Assembly: GCA_024036415.1 (NCBI GenBank)
Contig: JAMWET010005032.1
Span: 124,001-188,000, forward strand
DNA from: Prochilodus magdalenae
Lineage: Eukaryota > Chordata > Actinopteri > Characiformes > Prochilodontidae
Length of the DNA: 64,000 bases
Direction: 5' to 3'
The notes beneath the pieces were generated by a model. That model worked only from the letters and a program-made list of their open reading frames with translations, did not search any database and had not been told where the DNA came from. The translations under genes and the position numbers were made by a program. Positions 57,516 through 64,000 of the stretch are shown piece after piece (the stretch's first letter is position 1; each line of letters opens with the position of its first letter).

Positions 57516-60500
57516 AACAATTATAATGTGTTTGCATCATTCGATTCTCTTTACCTGCTTTTTTGGCAAATATGAATGTGTGGTATTTTAACATTTTTCT
57601 ATTTAAAGCACATTTTTTTTACAGTTTTACTTGCTCTACAATTTTAGCAGTCCAAAAATTCATTTTGGCTTTGGAAATGATTTCAGAATAATGTGCAAGT
57701 ATTATTTGCAACACATAAAACTGATAACTTTTAATGAAATGCTTTCATCAGACCCTGTATATTGTATTTGCTGCAGGTCATATCCTGTGAAGACTGTGCT
57801 GTCGACTTTACTGGACTGATGACACACAGTGACGAAACAAGCAGAAACATACTCTGTGATTTCCCCGCATTACAGCTGACTTCCTTACAGCCGTGGCATT
57901 ATGGCGCAGGTGGGAGCACATTTGAGCATATTCTCTATATTAATAACCCAATTTGTGTCGTACCTTGAGTGCCGAGCCCCTGATGGCTGTGGTGTGGGTT
58001 TGTTAAAGATGTGCTGGGGCACTGGCCAACGGGTGATAAAAATGCCTCCATGCCCAACGTCTGGGCACACGCGTCCTATTTCAGCACCAATTCCTCTGAA
58101 AATTGACATCGGCATCTCTGTAAAAACAGGATGTGGCGAGCTAGAGCGGGAGCAGGAAGATGATGATAGCCAAGCTGCTATAGCCTCTATTTCTTCTGCT
58201 CCTTTTGCGTCACTTTATTATACTTTTCCTTCACAGGGACCATGTGCTCATTCAGTCAGGCTTAGCATGTTGCTTGCTAGATCTGTGTGTGTGGACACAC
58301 TGGTACTTTTAAAGCTGAAACCACAGCTCTAGGTGTGGCCAAAGATGCTGGCCATATGACCTTGGCTATTTGAGGACAGATGCTTAGGCAAGCATGCAGT
58401 GAACAGAAAGAACGCTTGTCCATTTTAAGAGTATTCCGACGACAATCCAACTTATTATATGTTATATAAAAATATACATACACATATACATATTACATGC
58501 TGCTATCTGTTAAGTGGTACCTTTAAAGGAATGGGCAAAAAGTAAGGGGAAAAAGTTGTTAAAAAAAAGGGAGGATGGGAAAGAAAAAGCTAAGAAGAAG
58601 TGGGAATAAGGGTTAGGACTGAGAACAATAATAATAAATTGCACCTTTTTGTTTTGGACCAGATGTATGTTTGGTTGCAGTCATGGCTTTCGCTGTGGGG
58701 TAAAGTAAACTTTACCTCCCGCAGAAAAGCTAAACTTTGTTGGCTTGGGCGGCTAGGTCTCTCACTTTCCTCCCTTTTACCTCTCTCTTTGCGATTATCA
58801 GCTTTCTCCTCATCCCTCTGTTCTCTTTCTCCCGTCTTTTTCATTTGATATGAGCCTTTCCTGATTTATTCCCCCCAAAACCTTCCTGCTCTGGCTCTGG
58901 GCTAATCCCCACCCCAGCTGTGGGGTCCCCCTTCGGCCATAAATCTGAGCCCCTAAATCCTTACCTGGACGACGTTCAGAAAGTGCACTCTTGACAGGAA
59001 GCAGGGGGAAGGGGACGGTTGGGCTTTGGGGGTGGGGGATAGGGGGGCGGGCAATGTGATCCTTAAGATAGCCTCTAAGTGGATCACACCATTTGAAATC
59101 CCTCTATTGCACTGATGCACACTACATCACTCAAGCTGCAGACATTAGCATTAAAGACGGAGATGGAGTAAATATGTATTTTATTATTTAAAACTTTCCC
59201 TTAACTCCAGATATAGTCAGTCAGCCAGGAACCGTTTGGTATCCTAAGTTTATTTCCTTAGTTCTGCACTGGGACAGGAGCCTAATCCACCTAACAACTA
59301 AGTTATTGGAGCCTATAAGTACCAATCAGCATAGTGCAAATTAGTGCAAACTGAATGGTTAATTGACCACAAACTTGCCATACCTTGCTCACTTGTTGAT
59401 CTGAGTCAGGAACGCAGCTACTAATTACCAAACTTTGCTGGACACACAGTTTGTGCACCTCCAGTCTGATTGGCTGTGCCCTGACAACAGAATTGCATTC
59501 TGAGTGAACTCCCACAGGGTTAAGTGCTCTCTTCATGCCTTGCAGGGATGTGATTCCTAATGTACTATGTGGAGGGCCTGTGAGCAGGGGAAGCAGGTTT
59601 AGGACATTCCTGCTCTGTTTGTTTGTTTTTGCTCCCGTGCTCGTCCTTGGGCTCTGGCCCAGCTTTGGCACAGGCCGAGGCAGCGGTGTGTCAATCATGG
59701 GTTACGGCCTCTGGGGCCGACCGTGGATCACTGAAAATGAACCGTGTATTTGTTGGACCCCAACTTTCTCAGCGGTAAGAAAATAAGGTAATGAGAGCTC
59801 CGAGAGGATTTGCTCACCCACGTTTTGCCCCCTCCACCCCCCCTTTAAGTGAGCAGCTAGGCTGGTCTGGAAGGATGGCGTAGTCCGTGGACTGGAGCAC
59901 GTTTTCAAGGACCAGACAGATCATCTGTTGCGCATTAGCCAGAGAGCAGTGAACTAACGGTTTAATTTCAAACTGCCTGTAATTACAGGACTGGCTAGGA
60001 AAGGGCCTGTTTCACTCCATCACGATTAAAGCGGATCTGTCAGAGGTGATCACTCATGTCACAAGGTTGCAAGGTTACAAGACCAGTTGTCAAATTTGTG
60101 TCATCTATTTGGACAAGCAGAAAAGAAGAGCTAATATCAGGTCATGAAGTGCTGGATCCACACGTGAAGCCCCCCTTGTGACTTTGAATGCTGAGCATGA
60201 AGATTACTGATAATCTCCCATTTAAGTGGATTTAACTGCCTAATGACAGGACTCCCTTCAGAATGATAACCCCTCATTAGTTCATTACTTTACTTTACTT
60301 TGCAATTACTGTTTCCCAAATCTCTCAGAGCGATCCAGTCTAATCAGTTCAACTGTTTTCCTCAAGATAAGTGAGATACAGGCCTAGTTTAGGCACCTGC
60401 TGTTTAAATTACGTGTGTATATCCACCACAGTGAGCACATCTTCAAACACTTCAATGCACAAGTGCTGTTTATTTGCTGAATGTAACACATTTGGGGTTT

Positions 60501-61318
60501 TAATAGAAATAAAATACGGCCTGTGCAAAAATTCTGGCCTATGCTTTTTTTCCAATATGCTAATTTGATCATAAGACCAAATTGTATTTCTCAGAAATCA
60601 GCCATATGCCCAAATGTGGAATGACTGATGAGATGGCCATTTGTTTAAATGCTCTGAATAATTGAAGACAGACAGGAGTGTTGTCAGAAGCACTTCAACC
60701 AACCCTTGGGGGGGGTTGGTTCAAGAGTGAAGGAGTGTCTAAACTCTGTTCTCCCATGCTCACCTCCCTTCTCTGCTCTCATCTGGCTGAAAACACAGAA
60801 CAATAAATTTACTGGAGTCAAAAAAAAAAAGAAGAAAAACACAAAAGGGAGAAAAGAGAGCGAGAGAAACCTCAACAATTACAGAAATTTACTGTGGTCG
60901 TAAACCTTTATAGAAATCTAACACCTGATGTATGGCTAAATGAAATACAATTCAAATTGAAGGCAATCAATCTGGCCACCTTAAGAGTGACGCGAGGGCT
61001 GTGCTGAAACGAGCCCTGGTCTGTAGGCCTCCGGTGGGCTTTTAAACAAAGTATCACACCCAAGGTGGTCCAGTCCAAGGCTGCATGCCAAATGGGAGGC
61101 AGATGCTTGTCCGTGGCCACCTCCCCTCCCCTGTTCCCTCTGAGTGCTCTTGCATACGAGTATTTCGCTAAAACTGTCACTGTCCCACACGTCTCTGATA
61201 AGTCACTCTGGTCGTCACACCACCTCTCACTGTGCAGATGATGGCTGCACCCCAGACCTTTGCTCCATCCAGAAGACTCTTGGTCACAGATCATGTTTTA
61301 CCACCTCTCTGGAGCTCG
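57516..61318. other. Intergenic DNA; no gene recognised
   Basis: Unique sequence with G-rich patches (59020-59060) and a poly-purine stretch near 60815-60870. A CpG-retaining block near 59930-60080 with a tgtaattaca palindrome could be regulatory (a guess). Open frames of 60-130 codons match nothing recognised. Confidence 0.45.
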
Positions 61319-61710
61319 CTGGACAATATTTGAAATAAAATCAGTCCTAATAAAACACAACTACTAGATATGACACTGATGTTTCAAGTCTCATCTCAGT
61401 CTCTAAATTAAATGTTCAGTGCTGTTCTTTCTGTCCCCTGAAATTCCCTGGACATATCTGAAATGGAATCAGTTCTAATAAAATGATAAAATAGTAAAAT
61501 GCTGAGAGTAGAGATAATGTTGACATTATAAGTCCTTACTCAGTCCCTAAATCAAGTGTTAAGTGCGGTCCTTTCAAACTTTTCTAGACACAATATTTGG
61601 CATGAACTTTTATTCTTGAATAATAACAATGACATTTCATACAAGTCTAAATCTCTTCTTAATCTCTAAATCAAGAGCTAAGTGCTGTCCTCTCTATCCT
61701 TTCAAACTGG
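61319..61710. repeat. Three old tandem copies of a ~130-bp unit
   Basis: Copies begin at about 61319, 61448 and 61584. Shared landmarks in order: ctggaca-tatttgaaat, tcagt(c/t)ctaataaaa, ctcagtctctaaattaa/ctcagtccctaaatcaa/aatctctaaatcaag, then agtgctgtcctttc. Copies differ by substitutions and indels, so the array is ancient. Confidence 0.7.
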
Positions 61711-64000
61711 AGCTCAGGTGACTATTAAAGATGGCAGACCCAGATGAGGGGAAACAACAGTAGCGTCTGAGCCCCATTTGGAGCTAGACACCATGGGTCA
61801 AACTTTAGGGTCTCTCCTTCAGACAGTCTGAACTGCCTTTGGCTAGTCCCACTTTGGCTTTGTGCCGTTGAACCGGCCTCCTTTCGCGCCGTCTGTCCTG
61901 GGCCTGACTGAAAGGGATACTGAGGCGACAGCCTCTCCCCAACAAAGGATCAGATAGCGTTTAAGAGCGGAAGAGCAAATCCAGAGAGCCCCGCACACCA
62001 CTCGAAATGTCATAGACGGAGTATGCATGGCCCTTCTACAGCACTACTGGGCTTAATAACGTCAATTACTCTTGTGTTTGCCTTCGCGTTGACCTTCCAA
62101 GCACAACTGACCCTTAATCCATCTTTATCGGCCCATGAAATTCAACACACTTCGTGACCCACCAGGTGACAAATCGGACCAGTGCAGACAATCAGGTAGC
62201 AGGCCAACAGTATTGTTGCTGGCATTCAAAAGAAAAGAAAAGTTTCACAACAGAGTGACAGGTCTGTGACGTACAATAATACACATATGGTTTTCATTTG
62301 TGGATTAATTTAAGAAGCAAGAGACAACTTAAAATATTAATGAATAGGAATTGTGCTTATTTGCCCAAATGCAGTTAAACAATGTAATTAAGCTTGGTTT
62401 GTTCAGATGAATGTAATGAATGTAATGTATATGTGTAACTGATGCATAAGCCTCTGCTTTTTATTCAGAAAATATGAGTTTACAGACATCGGGTATTAAA
62501 CAGGACATGCTTTTTATAACACAATCATTGTGCACACATTGAAGCCAGCAAATTAGTTCTCATATTCACTAACTTATAATAGGGTTCCTGTGGGTCAGAT
62601 GAACAGAGACAAGGGCAAACGAAGAACCTTCTTCTTTACCTACATCCCCAGTGTGTTGATTGAACTCTTGAGATGTAAAATCACAGCTGTTAAAACACTG
62701 GGATATTTTCACTGTGGTTACTACGAAAAAGCCCAATTAGGTATTAAAGTTGAGCCATAAAGAAGTCCAGAAAAAAAGAAATATCCAAATCAATACGCTG
62801 GTGTGATTGCCAGAGGTAACCATGAAGTGGAGCCATTTGGCAGAAGTTTCATGAAGTCTGGGAGAAACAGGAGCTCTATCTTAAAGCTCAAACACTGGTG
62901 TTACTCTGATTTATGGACAGCAGAGTTTATGATATGAGACGTGTCAGATTTAGGTCAAAACTCGAGAAGGTGAAAAAGAATTCAGAAGTATATATCACTG
63001 GTTACGGTGCTGGGAATGGTTTTACTGTACACTGTGTTGAATTTGGGAATTCAGCGTTCATCCAAGATTAAGATACATACAGCCAACCACATGACTTGAT
63101 GAGAAAAATATATACATGTTCCATGTTTTAGAATAATCTGCTTTCTTGGGCCTTTTTTACAAACATGTAGAAATGTTAAAAAGCTAATATCAAGAGGCAA
63201 ATTATGTTATCTTAATTGATGCAGCTCCATCTGCTGCAGGAACAGTATTACAACTGACCATGGCAGAGGGACAGTTACCGGCTTGAGTGACTGTGAATGT
63301 GTAAAAATGCTGTTGTGGACGTTATTATGTGTTTGTGTGGTGTTTGTTTCATTCTCTGATGAGCTAAGGGGATGGTAAGTGGCAGCACTGACGCCAGAGC
63401 AGCTGGTTGGTATCTGCAGCCCATCTGGCTTTCAACTTGTCACAGCTGAGGCAGGGAGTACAATAGCTCTGGAGCAGAGGACGCTTAGTTCAGTGCTTGG
63501 GATTATGGACATTCTGAAAACCCTTGCTGTGGAGAGGTTGCTTGGGGGTAGACGGGGAGGTATGGTGGAGTAGTAATTGAGTGGTGATGTGCTCTGATTC
63601 CATGAGATGCTGAGCTGTGCAGCACCCTGCTCGTGGACCCATTCAGACAAAATAGCGACTAGCAGTAAGAGAGACTTTAATGTGTAAATTAGCTGTTGTT
63701 GTGGATGTTTTAGTGTATTTATGTGTTGCTTGTGCTCATCAACAGGAGTTGTGTGGTTTGCTGCCTCCCAGTCTTATTTGCCAGAGTGGTTTTCTCAGGG
63801 TGCATTTCTGTTGTATTTAATGAAAAAGCATTCATTTAAAAAAGTACTATGCTTTCTGCATCTTCTTCTTCTACGCCAATTCCAATACCACTCAGGGTAA
63901 CAGGTAGTATTTCCCACCTTCAACAACACAGGTCAACTGGATGTGAGACCTAAAAGGAAATGAGACATATAAGTTCCCAGCTCCATTTCCTTCCACAGAT
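61711..64000. other. Intergenic DNA to window end; no gene recognised
   Basis: Unique, moderately A/T-rich sequence. No exon, RNA gene or transposon was identified. The short open frames at 63379-63573 (+) and 63432-63650 (-) overlap antisense and look like chance. Confidence 0.45.

Noticed and set aside
59303..59698. 131-codon minus-strand frame
   Set aside because: No domain recognised, overlaps another open frame on the + strand, and has no splice support.

Overview
The window is nuclear DNA from a ray-finned (teleost) fish. The evidence is intron-rich vertebrate genes, long (CA)n/(TG)n/(TA)n microsatellites and a heavy load of decayed Tc1/mariner-like and hAT-like DNA transposons. The species cannot be named from the sequence. 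No prokaryotic features, CRISPR arrays, rRNA or convincing tRNA genes were seen.

Two protein-coding genes are supported. The first is the 3' three quarters of bop1 on the + strand, 13 coding exons between 25799 and 46817. They join in frame into 617 residues plus stop, running from the conserved DIRNTVGN motif to the C-terminal RLFT. The N-terminal exons (probably three) were not found and should lie upstream of base 1. The second is scleraxis (scxa) on the - strand, with two coding exons (7462-6890 and 1237-1199) giving a 203-residue tendon bHLH factor. scxa sits antisense inside the long bop1 intron that ends at 25798, the same nested arrangement as human SCX/BOP1. Its second coding exon is only 13 codons including the stop.

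Layout: 1-1198, scxa 3' flank and UTR; 1199-7462, scxa; 7463-25798, scxa upstream region and the rest of the bop1 intron, holding a Tc1-like relic, a 68-bp Z-DNA-type tract, a striking 89-nt miRNA-like hairpin at 17322-17410 and several GC-rich unique blocks that could be enhancers; 25799-46817, bop1 exons separated by introns full of transposon relics; 46818-64000, bop1 3' UTR and about 16.5 kb of apparently gene-free DNA with a 1.6-kb non-autonomous transposon, a Tc1 deletion derivative and an old tandem repeat.

The two genes work in different pathways: Bop1 in 60S ribosome biogenesis (PeBoW complex) and Scleraxis in tendon and ligament fate. Their link is positional, a tissue-specific regulator inside a housekeeping gene. 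The observations most worth checking are the 89-nt hairpin, the GC-AG intron in bop1, and the transposon families with copies in more than one place.
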